This document shows, in pieces, positions 43,638 through 52,994 of a DNA stretch of 64,000 bases. This DNA is from Allobosea sp. OK403. Its GTDB lineage: Bacteria > Pseudomonadota > Alphaproteobacteria > Rhizobiales > Beijerinckiaceae. Each line of letters starts with the position of its first letter. Position 1 is the stretch's first letter. The stretch covers positions 186,001-250,000 of the forward strand of contig NZ_FOQV01000003.1 of assembly GCF_900113835.1 (NCBI RefSeq), written 5' to 3'. A program made the translations under genes and the position numbers. Under the pieces are notes generated by a model, which was given only the letters and a program-made list of their open reading frames with translations, did not search any database and was not told the DNA's origin.

Positions 43638-45272
43638 ATGGCAACTGCGGCTCACGACGCCCATGGCCACGGACATGACGATGCCGGCCACGAGCACCAC
43701 CCGACCGGGTGGCGCCGCTGGCTCTTGTCCACCAATCACAAGGACATCGGCACGCTCTATCTGTGCTTCTCGATCATGGCAGGCCTCGTCGGCGGCTTCC
43801 TGTCGATCATGATGCGCATCGAGCTGCAGCAGCCGGGCCTCCAGATCTTCGCCAACGGCCAGAGCTACAACGTCTTCGTCACCGGCCACGGCCTGATCAT
43901 GATCTTCTTCATGGTCATGCCCGCCGTCATCGGCGGCTTCGGCAACTGGTTCGTGCCCTTGATGATCGGCGCGCCGGACATGGCCTTCCCGCGCATGAAC
44001 AACATCTCGTTCTGGCTGACGGTCGCCGGCTTCGTGCTGCTGATCATCTCGATGTTCGTGGAAGGCGCTCCCGGCGCCCATGGCGTCGGCACCGGCTGGA
44101 CGATCTATCCGCCCTTCTCCTCGGCCGGCCATCCCGGCCCCTCCGTCGATTTCGGCATCCTGGCGCTCCACCTTGCCGGCGCGGCCTCGATCCTGGGCGC
44201 GATCAACTTCATCACCACCATCCTGAACATGCGCGCTCCGGGCATGACGCTGCACAAGATGCCGCTCTTCGCCTGGTCGGTGCTGGTCACCGCCTTCCTG
44301 CTGCTGCTGGCGCTGCCGGTCCTCGCCGGCGCCATCACCATGCTGCTGACCGACCGCAATTTCGGCACGACCTTCTATGACCCCGCCGGCGGCGGCGACC
44401 CGATCCTCTACCAGCACCTGTTCTGGTTCTTCGGTCACCCCGAAGTCTACATCATGATCCTGCCGGCCTTCGGCATCGTCAGCCACATCATCTCGACCTT
44501 CTCGAAGAAGCCGATCTTCGGCTATCTCGGCATGGCCTACGCCATGGTCGCGATCGGCGTCGTCGGCTTCATCGTGTGGGCGCACCACATGTACACCGCC
44601 GGCCTCTCGCTCAACACGCAGCGCTATTTCGTCTTCGCGACGATGGTCATCGCGGTGCCGACGGGCGTGAAGATCTTCTCCTGGATCGCGACGATGTGGG
44701 GCGGCTCGATCCGCTTCACCGCGCCGATGCTGTGGGCGAACGGCTTCATCTTCCTGTTCACCGTCGGCGGCGTCACCGGCGTCGTGCTGGCCAATGCCGG
44801 CGTCGACCGCTCGCTGCACGCGACCTATTACGTCGTGGCGCATTTCCACTACGTGCTGTCGCTGGGCGCCGTGTTCGGCATCTTCGCGGGCTTCTACTAC
44901 TGGTTCCCGAAGATGAGCGGCTATATCATCCCGGACTGGATCGGCAGGCTGCACTTCTATGTCGCCTTCGTCGGCGCCAACGTGCTGTTCTTCCCGCAGC
45001 ACTTCCTCGGCCTGGCCGGCATGCCGCGTCACTATGCCGACTATCCCGACGCCTTCACGCACTGGCACTTCATCTCGTCGATCGGCTCCTACATCTTCGC
45101 CGCCGGCCTGCTGATCTTCTTCTACGGCGTCTACACGGCCTTCTCGAAGAAGGTCCTCGCCGGGGACAATCCTTGGGGCGAAGGCGCCACCACCCTGGAA
45201 TGGACGCTGCCCTCGCCGCCGCCCTTCCACCAGTTCGAGACCCTGCCGCGCATCACCGGCTCGGACCACTGA
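43638..45272 (+). CDS. ctaD: Cytochrome c oxidase subunit I (aa3 type)
   Basis: 544 residues, twelve membrane helices. Catalytic subunit with haems a and a3 and Cu[21 protein letters not shown] includes a haem a ligand, [20 protein letters not shown] contains the CuB His, the D-channel Glu and the cross-linked Tyr, [10 protein letters not shown] the CuB pair, and [20 protein letters not shown] the haem ligands. The GHPEVY motif places it in type A1. A His/Asp-rich N-terminus ([16 protein letters not shown]) is an unusual polar extension that could bind metal. Confidence 0.97.
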   Translation: MATAAHDAHGHGHDDAGHEHHPTGWRRWLLSTNHKDIGTLYLCFSIMAGLVGGFLSIMMRIELQQPGLQIFANGQSYNVFVTGHGLIMIFFMVMPAVIGGFGNWFVPLMIGAPDMAFPRMNNISFWLTVAGFVLLIISMFVEGAPGAHGVGTGWTIYPPFSSAGHPGPSVDFGILALHLAGAASILGAINFITTILNMRAPGMTLHKMPLFAWSVLVTAFLLLLALPVLAGAITMLLTDRNFGTTFYDPAGGGDPILYQHLFWFFGHPEVYIMILPAFGIVSHIISTFSKKPIFGYLGMAYAMVAIGVVGFIVWAHHMYTAGLSLNTQRYFVFATMVIAVPTGVKIFSWIATMWGGSIRFTAPMLWANGFIFLFTVGGVTGVVLANAGVDRSLHATYYVVAHFHYVLSLGAVFGIFAGFYYWFPKMSGYIIPDWIGRLHFYVAFVGANVLFFPQHFLGLAGMPRHYADYPDAFTHWHFISSIGSYIFAAGLLIFFYGVYTAFSKKVLAGDNPWGEGATTLEWTLPSPPPFHQFETLPRITGSDH

Positions 45273-45437
45273 TCCAACAGGCGGCGGGCTCATCCGGGCC
45301 CGCCGCCGCCCCTCTCCCGAGCGCCTGCCGAGGCGTTCCGGAGACGGGCGGCCAAAGCTTCTTCGCCAAGGCCGCTTCCACTGAGAGCCCATCGCGCCCT
45401 TCAGAGGCGCCACAACAAGTGAATTGACCTGAATCCG

Positions 45438-46394
45438 ATGTCCGCTGCGTTCGACAGGATCGATCCTCGCACCGAAGGCGGCGCGCTGACCTCCACGGGG
45501 GAGGCGCGCGACTTCTTCGAGCTGCTGAAGCCGCGCGTGATGCTCCTCGTCGTGGTCACCGCGCTCGGCGGCATGGCGACGGCGCCGGGCTCCGTGCATC
45601 CGGTGATCGGCCTTGCCGCCCTGCTGGCGATCGCCGTTGGCGCCGGCGCCTCGGGCTGCCTCAACATGTGGTACGACGCCGACATCGACGTGCTGATGGC
45701 GCGCACCGCCAAGCGCCCGATTCCGGCCGGCCGCGTCCTGCCCTCGGAGGCGCTGGCCTTCGGCCTGACGCTGTCGGTCGGCTCCGTGCTCGTGCTCGGT
45801 CTCGTCGCCAACCTGCTGGCGGCCGGCATGCTCGCCTTCACGATCTTCTTCTACGCCGTGATCTATTCGATGTGGCTGAAGCGCTGGACGCCGCAGAACA
45901 TCGTCATCGGCGGCGCGGCCGGCGCCTTCCCCCCGATGATCGGCGAGGCGGTGGTGACCGGCGATTTCGGCATGCATTCGCTGGTGCTGTTCGCGATCAT
46001 TTTCCTGTGGACGCCGCCGCATTTCTGGGCGCTCGCTTTGGTGAAGTCCGAGGACTACGCCCGCGCCGGCATCCCGATGCTGCCCAATGTCGCCGGTGCC
46101 GCCGCGACGCGCCGCCAGATCATGGCCTATTCGCTGGTGATGGCGCCCGTCGCCGTGCTGCCCGCGCTGATGGGCTTCGGCGGGCTGATCTATCTCGTCG
46201 TCTCCGTGATCACGGGCCTGGCCATGATCGGGCTTGCGGTGCGGGTGCTGCGCACGACGCAGGGCGAGGCCGCGAGCAAGGCCTGCTATGCGCTGTTCGG
46301 CTTCTCGATCCTCTATCTCTTCCTGCTGTTTGCCGTGCTGCTCGCCGAGAACAGCCTCGGCCTGATGTGGGCTCTGCCCAAGGTGATCGGATGA
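45438..46394 (+). CDS. ctaB: Protohaem IX farnesyltransferase (haem O synthase)
   Basis: 318 residues, about nine membrane helices. Adds a farnesyl group to haem B to give haem O, the precursor of haem A for this oxidase. The prenyl-diphosphate motif is [20 protein letters not shown] then [26 protein letters not shown] and [20 protein letters not shown] are also conserved. A GC-rich hairpin without T-run (45281-45306) lies between ctaD and ctaB. Its stop overlaps the start of the next gene (ATGA). Confidence 0.95.
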   Translation: MSAAFDRIDPRTEGGALTSTGEARDFFELLKPRVMLLVVVTALGGMATAPGSVHPVIGLAALLAIAVGAGASGCLNMWYDADIDVLMARTAKRPIPAGRVLPSEALAFGLTLSVGSVLVLGLVANLLAAGMLAFTIFFYAVIYSMWLKRWTPQNIVIGGAAGAFPPMIGEAVVTGDFGMHSLVLFAIIFLWTPPHFWALALVKSEDYARAGIPMLPNVAGAAATRRQIMAYSLVMAPVAVLPALMGFGGLIYLVVSVITGLAMIGLAVRVLRTTQGEAASKACYALFGFSILYLFLLFAVLLAENSLGLMWALPKVIG

Positions 46395-46561
46395 GCGAGG
46401 CTCCCAAGCGCCCGAAAGCGCCGGCTTTCACGCCAGAGGATCTGGCGCGCCGCAGGCGCCGCTCGGTGGCGTTGGCGCTGGTGCTCGCCGGCCTCGTCGT
46501 ATTCTTCTTCGTGGTGACGCTGGTGAAGACCGGCCCCGCGATCATGAACAGGCCGCTGTAA
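46391..46561 (+). CDS. CoxF-like small membrane protein of the oxidase cluster
   Basis: 56 residues: a basic N-terminus ([20 protein letters not shown]) and one membrane helix ([20 protein letters not shown]). The ATG overlaps the ctaB stop by four bases and its TAA shares an A with the ctaG ATG, so it is fully embedded in the translationally coupled ctaB-ctaG unit. Small proteins of this kind at this position are often annotated CoxF; the role is presumably in oxidase assembly. Confidence 0.85.
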   Translation: MSEAPKRPKAPAFTPEDLARRRRRSVALALVLAGLVVFFFVVTLVKTGPAIMNRPL

Positions 46562-47160
46562 TGGCGCCCGCCCCTGCGCCTCAGGGACAGCCCGCAAACC
46601 TGCGGCGCACCGCGCTGATCTGCGCCGGCGTCGCCATGGGCATGACGGGCCTGGCCTTCGCTTCGGTGCCGCTCTACGACATGTTCTGCAAGGCGACGGG
46701 CTTCGGCGGCACGCCGATGGTCGGCACAGCCGGCGCGGGCGTGATCCTCGACCGGACCATGGCCGTGCGCTTCGACGCCAATGTCGCGCCCGGGCTGGGC
46801 TGGGCCTTCACGCCCGAGAGCCCCGAGATCAGCTTGCGTGTCGGCCAGACGCAGACGGTGTTCTACAAGATCACCAACCGCTCCAGCCGCACCTCGACCG
46901 GGATCGCGACCTTCAACATCGCACCCGAGAAGGGCGCGGCCTATTTCGTCAAGATCCAGTGCTTCTGCTTCACCGAGCACACGCTGCAGCCGGGCGAGAG
47001 CCTGGAGGCACCGGTGGTTTTCTACATCGACCCGGAGATCGCGGGGAATCGCGACCTCGACGGCGTCAATTCGATGACCTTGTCCTACACCTATTTCCAG
47101 TCGAAGGCGGGCCAGCCCGTCGCCGAGGGCAAGGGTGACGCGGCCAAGTCAAACCTGTAA
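46561..47160 (+). CDS. ctaG: Cytochrome c oxidase assembly protein CtaG (Cox11)
   Basis: 199 residues. One N-terminal membrane helix (LICAGVAMGMTGLAFASVPL), then VPLYDMFCKATGFGGT and a periplasmic immunoglobulin-like domain with the Cu(I)-binding KIQCFCFTEHTLQPGE. Delivers copper to the CuB site of subunit I. MAVRFDANVAPGLGWAFTPE and PVVFYIDPEI are conserved. Confidence 0.95.
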   Translation: MAPAPAPQGQPANLRRTALICAGVAMGMTGLAFASVPLYDMFCKATGFGGTPMVGTAGAGVILDRTMAVRFDANVAPGLGWAFTPESPEISLRVGQTQTVFYKITNRSSRTSTGIATFNIAPEKGAAYFVKIQCFCFTEHTLQPGESLEAPVVFYIDPEIAGNRDLDGVNSMTLSYTYFQSKAGQPVAEGKGDAAKSNL

Positions 47161-47227
47161 CTAGTCGAACCTAATACGAGCGAAGCCGAAGCGCTGCGCA
47201 GATAAAGTCGGACGCGGAGACTGATAC

Positions 47228-48094
47228 ATGGCCGGGGCCCATACCAAGAACCACGACTACCATCTCGTCGACCCGAGCCCGTGGCCGCTCGTCGGCGCCA
47301 CCAGCGCGACGGTGATGGCGATCGGCGCCGTGATGTGGATGAAGGCCCTGCTGGTGGGCGGCATGAAGCTCGGCCCGATGGTCTTCGGCATCGGCCTGCT
47401 CGGCGTGCTCTACACCATGCTCGCCTGGTGGATGGACGTGATCCGCGAGGCCGAGAAGGAGGGCTACCACACCAAGGTGGTGCAGATGCACCATCGCTAC
47501 GGCATGATCATGTTCATCGCCTCCGAGGTGATGTTCTTCGTGGCCTGGTTCTGGGCCTATTTCGACGCCAGCCTGTTCAGCTACGAGGCGATCAACTTCA
47601 CGCGCCAGGAGTTCACCGGCGGCGTCTGGCCGCCCAAGGGCATCGAGACCTTCGACCCCTGGCACCTGCCGCTGCTCAACACGCTGATCCTGCTGACCTC
47701 GGGCACCACCGTGACCTGGGCGCATCACGCCTTGATCGAGGGCGACCGCAAGGGGCTGAAGCAAGGCCTCTGGCTCACCGTGATCCTCGGCATGCTGTTC
47801 ACCCTTTGCCAGGCCTATGAGTACTCGCACGCGGCCTTCGCCTTCAGCGGCAACGTCTATGGCTCGACCTTCTTCATGGCGACCGGCTTCCACGGCTTCC
47901 ATGTCATCATCGGCACGATCTTCCTGGCGATCTGCCTCTACCGGGCCTATCTCGGCCATTTCAAACCCGACCAGCATCTCGGCTTCGAATTCGCCGCCTG
48001 GTACTGGCATTTCGTCGACGTGGTCTGGCTGTTCCTGTTCGCCTCGATCTATGTCTGGGGCGCGGGGGCTCACGTCGCCGCGGCGGCGCACTGA
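47228..48094 (+). CDS. ctaE: Cytochrome c oxidase subunit III
   Basis: 288 residues, seven membrane helices. It starts [23 protein letters not shown]-type start residues are replaced by [67 protein letters not shown] and [14 protein letters not shown] are diagnostic. A terminator follows 27 bases after the stop. Confidence 0.97.
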   Translation: MAGAHTKNHDYHLVDPSPWPLVGATSATVMAIGAVMWMKALLVGGMKLGPMVFGIGLLGVLYTMLAWWMDVIREAEKEGYHTKVVQMHHRYGMIMFIASEVMFFVAWFWAYFDASLFSYEAINFTRQEFTGGVWPPKGIETFDPWHLPLLNTLILLTSGTTVTWAHHALIEGDRKGLKQGLWLTVILGMLFTLCQAYEYSHAAFAFSGNVYGSTFFMATGFHGFHVIIGTIFLAICLYRAYLGHFKPDQHLGFEFAAWYWHFVDVVWLFLFASIYVWGAGAHVAAAAH

Positions 48095-48120
48095 CGAACG
48101 GCCGCAAGCACTGATATGGC

Positions 48121-48151
48121 AAAGGCGGCCGCAAGGCCGCCTTTGTGCTTT
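48121..48151 (+). terminator. Hairpin terminator after ctaE
   Basis: Arms aaaggcggcc and ggccgccttt (10 bp, perfect) with a gcaa tetraloop, followed by gtgcttt. The T-run is weak but the stem is strong. Confidence 0.75.
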
Positions 48152-48221
48152 GAAGCCGCGTGATGCCCTCGTCCGAAAGATCGCTACCACCCTTCGGCAT
48201 CATGCTTTGATGGAGGCCGCC

Positions 48222-48596
48222 ATGGCCGACGAACACCATAATCTGCCTTCGCCCTATACCACGGGGCTGACCGGCCGCTGCCCGCGCTGCGGCGAAGGCA
48301 AATTGTTCGACGGCTTCCTCAAGGTGCGCCCGCGCTGCGCCGCCTGCGGGCTCGACTTCTCCTTCGCCGATTCGGCCGACGGGCCTGCCGTCTTCATCAT
48401 GCTGATCGCGGGCTTCGCCGTGCTGGGCTCGGCGCTCTATGTCGAGGTCGCCTATGAGCCGCCGATCTGGGTGCATATGGTGATCTGGCTGCCGCTCGCC
48501 GTGATCGTCTGCCTGGCCCTGCTGCGGCCGATGAAGGGGCTCGCGGTCGCCCTGCAATATGTCAACAAGGCGGAAGAGGGCAGGCTGGAGAAATGA
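48222..48596 (+). CDS. DUF983 family membrane protein
   Basis: 124 residues from MADEHHNLPSPYTTG, with ggagg before the ATG. Two CxxC pairs (TGRCPRCGEGKLFDGFLKVR and PRCAACGLDFSF) form a zinc-ribbon-like N-terminus, followed by two membrane helices. DUF983 genes travel with ctaG, ctaE and surF1 in alphaproteobacteria, so a role in oxidase assembly is inferred. The stop overlaps the surF1 start (ATGA). Confidence 0.9.
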   Translation: MADEHHNLPSPYTTGLTGRCPRCGEGKLFDGFLKVRPRCAACGLDFSFADSADGPAVFIMLIAGFAVLGSALYVEVAYEPPIWVHMVIWLPLAVIVCLALLRPMKGLAVALQYVNKAEEGRLEK

Positions 48597-49384
48597 GCGG
48601 CGAGGCCCTCCCCGCCCGGCAGCGCCCCAGCTTGGTCGCTCCGGCGATCCTGACGGTCATCGGCACGCTGGTGCTTTGCGCGCTTGGAGCCTGGCAGCTC
48701 GAGCGCATGACCGAGAAGCAAGATTTCATCGCACGGCTGGAGGCACAGGCCGCCGGCGCCCCCGCCGCCATGCCCGCCACCGCGACATGGGCCACGCTCG
48801 ATCCCGCAAAGCTCGACCTGACACGTGTCGCGGCAAGCGGAAGCTTCATCGACGGCCCCTTCGCCGGCGTGCGCACCACGATCGCGTCAGGCGGACCGGG
48901 CACGCGCCAGCTCTCCGGCTTCGGCCGCTGGATCTTCCAGGGCTTCCGGCTGGCGGATGGCGGCACGATCCTGATCAATCGCGGCTTCGTGCCGGAGAAC
49001 AGGCTCGGCGAGATCAAGCCCGCGGCGGGCCCGGCGACCGTCACCGGTTTCCTGCGCGCAGCCGAGGCGCGCAACGCCTTCACGCCCAACGACCTGCCCG
49101 CCCAGCGCGAGTTTTATACGCGCGATCCCGCCGCCATCGCGGCCTCGCTGGGCTTGAGCGGCGGCCCATCCTTCTATCTCGAGGCCGAGCGCCAAGGCGA
49201 CGGCCTCACCCCACCCGCCGGGGTCGACCCCAAGGAGCTGATCGCCCGGATTCCCGACAACCACCTGCAATATGCGCTGACCTGGTTCGGGCTGGCGCTG
49301 ACGCTGCTGGGGGTGTTCGCAGCCTTCGCCCTGCAGGCCCGCAAGATCCCGCAGGCGCACAAGCCCGGCGACGCAGTGCCGTGA
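48593..49384 (+). CDS. SURF1 family cytochrome oxidase assembly protein
   Basis: 263 residues with a membrane helix at each end (ILTVIGTLVLCALGAWQLER and LTWFGLALTLLGVFAAFALQ). GAWQLERMTEKQDFIARLEA, GTILINRGFVPENRLGEIKP and DNHLQYALTWFGLALTL are the family motifs. SURF1 proteins bind haem a and aid its insertion into subunit I. Confidence 0.95.
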   Translation: MSGEALPARQRPSLVAPAILTVIGTLVLCALGAWQLERMTEKQDFIARLEAQAAGAPAAMPATATWATLDPAKLDLTRVAASGSFIDGPFAGVRTTIASGGPGTRQLSGFGRWIFQGFRLADGGTILINRGFVPENRLGEIKPAAGPATVTGFLRAAEARNAFTPNDLPAQREFYTRDPAAIAASLGLSGGPSFYLEAERQGDGLTPPAGVDPKELIARIPDNHLQYALTWFGLALTLLGVFAAFALQARKIPQAHKPGDAVP

Positions 49385-49455
49385 TGCTCTGCCGGTTTTG
49401 CCGAAACCGGCAGAGCAGCCTATAGCTTCAACTGAGATCACCGAGACCAAACGCC

Positions 49456-50871
49456 GTGCTGCATGTGTCCACTCGCGGGGAAGCGCCCGCGCTCTCCTTT
49501 TCCGATGCGCTTCTCGCCGGGCTTGCCCGCGATGGCGGGCTTTACGTACCGAAATCCTGGCCTGTCCTGCCGCAGAGCGAGATCGCGGGCTTTGCCGGAA
49601 AATCCTATGCGCAGGTCGCCGAACGCGTGCTCGGCGCGCTGATCGATGGCGACATCGAGACCAAAGCGCTGGGCGAGATGATCGAGGCGGCCTATGCCGG
49701 CTTCCGGCATCCGGCCGTCTGTCCGCTGACGCAGCTCGGTGACAATCTCTTCGTGCTCGAACTCTTCCATGGCCCAACGCTCGCCTTCAAGGACGTGGCG
49801 ATGCAGTTGCTCGGGCGATTGATGGACCATGTCCTGGCCTTGCGCGGCGAGCGCGCCACCATCGTCGGCGCGACCTCGGGCGACACCGGCGGGGCGGCAA
49901 TCGATGCCTTCAAGGGCCTTGCCCGCGTCGATGTCTTCATCCTCTACCCGCAGGGGCGGGTTTCGGATGTGCAGCGCCGGCAGATGACCACGGTCGACGC
50001 CCCCAATGTCCACGCCATCGCGGTCGACGGCACCTTCGACGATTGCCAGAATCTGCTGAAGGCGATGTTCAACCACCACGCCTTCCGCGACGAGATCGGC
50101 CTCTCCGGCGTCAACTCGATCAACTGGGCCCGGGTCTCGGCACAGAGCGTGTACTACTTCACCTCGGCGGTGGCGCTTGGCGGACCGGCGCGCAAGGTCT
50201 CCTTCGCCGTGCCGACCGGCAATTTCGGCGATGTGCTCGCCGGCTTCGTCGCCAAGCGCATGGGGCTGCCGATCGAGCGATTGCTGATCGGCACCAACAG
50301 CAACGACATCCTGGCGCGGACGCTGGCGAGCGGCGTCTACGAGATGCGCGGCGTCGCCGCGACGACCTCGCCCTCGATGGACATCCAGATCTCGTCGAAT
50401 TTCGAGCGTCTGCTGTTCGAGGCGCATGACCGCGACGGCGCTGCCGTGCGCCGTTTGATGCAATCGCTGCAGCAGTCCGGCCGTTTCGAGATCGCAGCCG
50501 GGCCCTTGGCGAAGATCCGCAATGAGTTCGACGCCACCTCGATCGACGAAGCGCAGACCGCCGCCGAGATCGACCGGACCTGGCGCGAGTCGGGCTATCT
50601 GCTCGATCCGCATACGGCGGTGGGCCTCAGTGCGGCGCGGCGCGGCCTCAAGGCCGATCCGGCCACGCCGATGATCGTGCTCGGCACGGCGCATCCCGCG
50701 AAATTCCCCGTGGCGGTGAAGGCGGCGAGCGGCGTCTCGCCCGCTTTGCCGGCCCATCTCGCCGATCTGATGGAGCGCCAGGAGCGCTTCACCTTGCTGC
50801 CGAACGATCTCGCCCGCATCGAGGATTTCGTCCGGCAGAATGCGCGGGCGGTCCGGGGAGCGGCGGCATGA
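49456..50871 (+). CDS. thrC: Threonine synthase
   Basis: 471 residues with a GTG start (next possible GTG three codons on). It converts O-phosphohomoserine to threonine. VSTRGEAPALSFSDALLAGL, the PLP lysine in FHGPTLAFKDVAMQLLGRLM, GATSGDTGGAAIDAFKG (phosphate loop) and VPTGNFGDVLAGFVAKRMGL are diagnostic. It sits between surF1 and the M16 peptidase, and its stop overlaps the peptidase start (ATGA). Confidence 0.95.
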   Translation: MLHVSTRGEAPALSFSDALLAGLARDGGLYVPKSWPVLPQSEIAGFAGKSYAQVAERVLGALIDGDIETKALGEMIEAAYAGFRHPAVCPLTQLGDNLFVLELFHGPTLAFKDVAMQLLGRLMDHVLALRGERATIVGATSGDTGGAAIDAFKGLARVDVFILYPQGRVSDVQRRQMTTVDAPNVHAIAVDGTFDDCQNLLKAMFNHHAFRDEIGLSGVNSINWARVSAQSVYYFTSAVALGGPARKVSFAVPTGNFGDVLAGFVAKRMGLPIERLLIGTNSNDILARTLASGVYEMRGVAATTSPSMDIQISSNFERLLFEAHDRDGAAVRRLMQSLQQSGRFEIAAGPLAKIRNEFDATSIDEAQTAAEIDRTWRESGYLLDPHTAVGLSAARRGLKADPATPMIVLGTAHPAKFPVAVKAASGVSPALPAHLADLMERQERFTLLPNDLARIEDFVRQNARAVRGAAA

Positions 50872-52211
50872 GCGCAACCGGCCCGGCCGAGACAGCCGAC
50901 ATCGCGGCGCCGACCGGCAACGGCCATGGCGTGCACGACCCCGATGTCGGACTGACGACGCTGCCCTCGGGCCTGCGCATCGTCTCGCAGCATATGGACC
51001 ATGCCGTGACGGTCTCGCTCGGCATCTGGATCGGTGCCGGCTCGCGCGACGAACTGCCCCATGAGCACGGCCTCGCCCATCTGCTCGAGCACATGGCCTT
51101 CAAGGGCACAGCGCGGCGCAATGCGCTCGAGATCGCCGAGGAGATCGAGAGCGTCGGCGGCGATCTCAACGCCGCGACATCAGTCGAATACACCTGCTAC
51201 ACCGCTCGCGTGCTCGGCTCCGACCTGCCGCTGGCCGTCGACATCCTCTCCGATATCCTGACCGCGCCGGCGCTGACCGCCGAAGAGCTCAAGCGTGAGA
51301 AGGGCGTGATCCTGCAGGAGATCAGCGCCGTCCAGGATACGCCCGACGACCTCGTCTATGATCGCTTCCTGCAGGCGGCCTTTCCCGACCAGCCGCTCGG
51401 CCGAGCGATCCTGGGCACGGCCAAGACGGTCAAGGGTTTCACGCCCGATGCGATTCGCGCCTATCTGGCGCGGCACTACCATGCCGGCAACATGGTGCTG
51501 GCGGCCTCGGGCGCTGTCGACCATGCCGAACTCGTCGCCCTGGCGGAAAAGCATCTCTCCGCCCTGCCCCCCGGGCCCGCCACCGCCGCCCCCCGCGAGG
51601 CGGGCCACTATCGCGGCGGCGAGGCCCGAATCAAGAGCGACGAAGAGCAGGTCCATCTCGTCCTCGGCTTTCCCGGCCAGCCCTTCAGCAACGGCGCGCA
51701 TTACCCGCTGCAGATCTTCTCCTCGGTGCTCGGCGGTGGGCTGTCGTCGCGGCTGTTTCAGCAGGTCCGCGAGCAGCGCGGCCTCGCCTATGCGGTCGAC
51801 GCCTTCCACTGGCCCTTCTCGGATTGTGGCGTCTTCGGTATCAGCGCCGGCACTGCGCCCGAGGATGTCGGCGAATTGATCGATGTCGCGCTCGCCTGTC
51901 TGCGCCAGGCGGCCGAGGATGTCAGCGAGGTCGAGGTCGCGCGCGCCCGGGCGCAGATGAAGGTCGGGCTTCTGGCCTCGCTTGAAAGCCCCGGCGGCAA
52001 GCTGGAGCAGATGGCGCGCCAGGTCCTGCTCTTCGGCCGCGCCATCCCGCGCGAAGAGCTTGCCGCGCGGCTCGATGCGGCGACACTGGAAGACGTCCGC
52101 GCCGCCGGGCACTCGCTGCTCGGCCACCAGCCGACGATTGCGGCGGTTGGACCGCTGCAGGGCCTGCCGCCGGCCCAGCGCCTGCTCCACGCAGCCCGCG
52201 TCCCGGACTAA
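50868..52211 (+). CDS. M16 zinc peptidase (processing peptidase-like)
   Basis: 447 residues. The inverted zinc motif HxxEH is in HGLAHLLEHMAFKGTARRNA, with the distal Glu in EEIESVGGDLNAATSVEYTC. The N- and C-terminal M16 halves are both present; the C-terminal half has SSRLFQQVREQRGLAYAVDA. Similar to the mitochondrial processing peptidase beta subunit. No signal peptide, so probably cytoplasmic; substrates are not known for the bacterial enzymes. Translationally coupled to thrC, an arrangement common in this order. Confidence 0.92.
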   Translation: MSATGPAETADIAAPTGNGHGVHDPDVGLTTLPSGLRIVSQHMDHAVTVSLGIWIGAGSRDELPHEHGLAHLLEHMAFKGTARRNALEIAEEIESVGGDLNAATSVEYTCYTARVLGSDLPLAVDILSDILTAPALTAEELKREKGVILQEISAVQDTPDDLVYDRFLQAAFPDQPLGRAILGTAKTVKGFTPDAIRAYLARHYHAGNMVLAASGAVDHAELVALAEKHLSALPPGPATAAPREAGHYRGGEARIKSDEEQVHLVLGFPGQPFSNGAHYPLQIFSSVLGGGLSSRLFQQVREQRGLAYAVDAFHWPFSDCGVFGISAGTAPEDVGELIDVALACLRQAAEDVSEVEVARARAQMKVGLLASLESPGGKLEQMARQVLLFGRAIPREELAARLDAATLEDVRAAGHSLLGHQPTIAAVGPLQGLPPAQRLLHAARVPD

Positions 52212-52217
52212 GCCGCG

Positions 52218-52814
52218 ATGGCGCTCTTCCGCTTCACGACGGATCCTCCGACGCGCCCGCTGATCCGCACGCAAAACCTCGCGCTGCGCGCGCCGGTCGC
52301 AACCGACTACGCCGCCTGGGCCGTGCTGCGCATGGAAAGCCGCGAATTCCTGACGCCCTGGGAACCGGTCTGGAACGAGGACGATCTGACGCGGACCTCC
52401 TTCCGCCTGCGGGTCAAGCGCGCCGCCCGCGAGATCACGACCGACGAGGCCTATTCGCTCTTCATCTTCGACACGCGCTCGGACATCCTGCTCGGCGGGC
52501 TGACGCTCGGCCTCGTCAGGCGCGGCGTCGCCCAGGCCTGCACGCTCGGCTACTGGATGGGCGAGCGCCATGCCGGCAAGGGCTACATGACCGAGGCCGT
52601 GCGCGGCGCCTTGCGCTTCGCCTTCCAGGATCTCGCACTGCACCGTGTCGAAGCCGCCTGCCTGCCCAACAATGCACCGTCGAAGCGCCTGCTGGAACGG
52701 GTCGGCTTTCAAAGCGAGGGCATGGCGCGGGCCTATTTGCGCATCAACGGCTCCTGGGCCGATCATCTGCTCTATGCTGCCCTGTCCAGCGACCGTCTGC
52801 CGATGGAAAAGTGA
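52218..52814 (+). CDS. RimJ/RimL-type GNAT acetyltransferase
   Basis: 198 residues. RTQNLALRAPVATDYAAWAV at the start, then GYWMGERHAGKGYMTEAVRG as the acetyl-CoA loop and FQDLALHRVEAACLPNNAPS KRLLERVGF as the C-terminal GNAT motif B region are typical of RimJ-like N-terminal acetyltransferases. The target (ribosomal protein or other) is unknown. It lies six bases after the M16 gene and probably ends this transcript. Confidence 0.88.
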   Translation: MALFRFTTDPPTRPLIRTQNLALRAPVATDYAAWAVLRMESREFLTPWEPVWNEDDLTRTSFRLRVKRAAREITTDEAYSLFIFDTRSDILLGGLTLGLVRRGVAQACTLGYWMGERHAGKGYMTEAVRGALRFAFQDLALHRVEAACLPNNAPSKRLLERVGFQSEGMARAYLRINGSWADHLLYAALSSDRLPMEK

Positions 52815-52876
52815 CGGTGGGCTGGCCGATTCCTCGCCTTGCCCTCGCCATGAGCCGCCGATACGACTGGTTGCTA

Positions 52877-52986
52877 GATCACGTCGCATTCGGACGGTTC
52901 CGTCCGAATGCGACGTGATCGCTTCTAAAAGTTTAGAGCATTGCTCATGCGAAAAACCGGTACCCACTTTTTCGCGCAAGGCTCTA
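52877..52986. repeat. Composite dispersed repeat: perfect 44-bp palindrome plus conserved module
   Basis: 52877-52920 has perfect 21-bp arms beginning gatcacgtcgcattcggacg with a tt loop. The module at 52935-52986 reads agagcattgctc, atgcgaaaaaccggtaccca, ctttttcgcgcaaggctct. It lies between the acetyltransferase and the GGDEF/EAL gene, whose open frame runs into it. Confidence 0.9.
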
Positions 52987-52994
52987 GCATTCGA

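Noticed and set aside
45281..45306. GC-rich hairpin after ctaD as a terminator
   Set aside because: The 9-bp stem is good but no T-run follows, and ctaB downstream is needed for the same enzyme. It may be an RNA processing or pausing site.
42612..46022. Minus-strand open frame of 1136 codons
   Set aside because: Antisense to coxB, ctaD and ctaB, which have intact catalytic motifs. The translation is low-complexity charged sequence.
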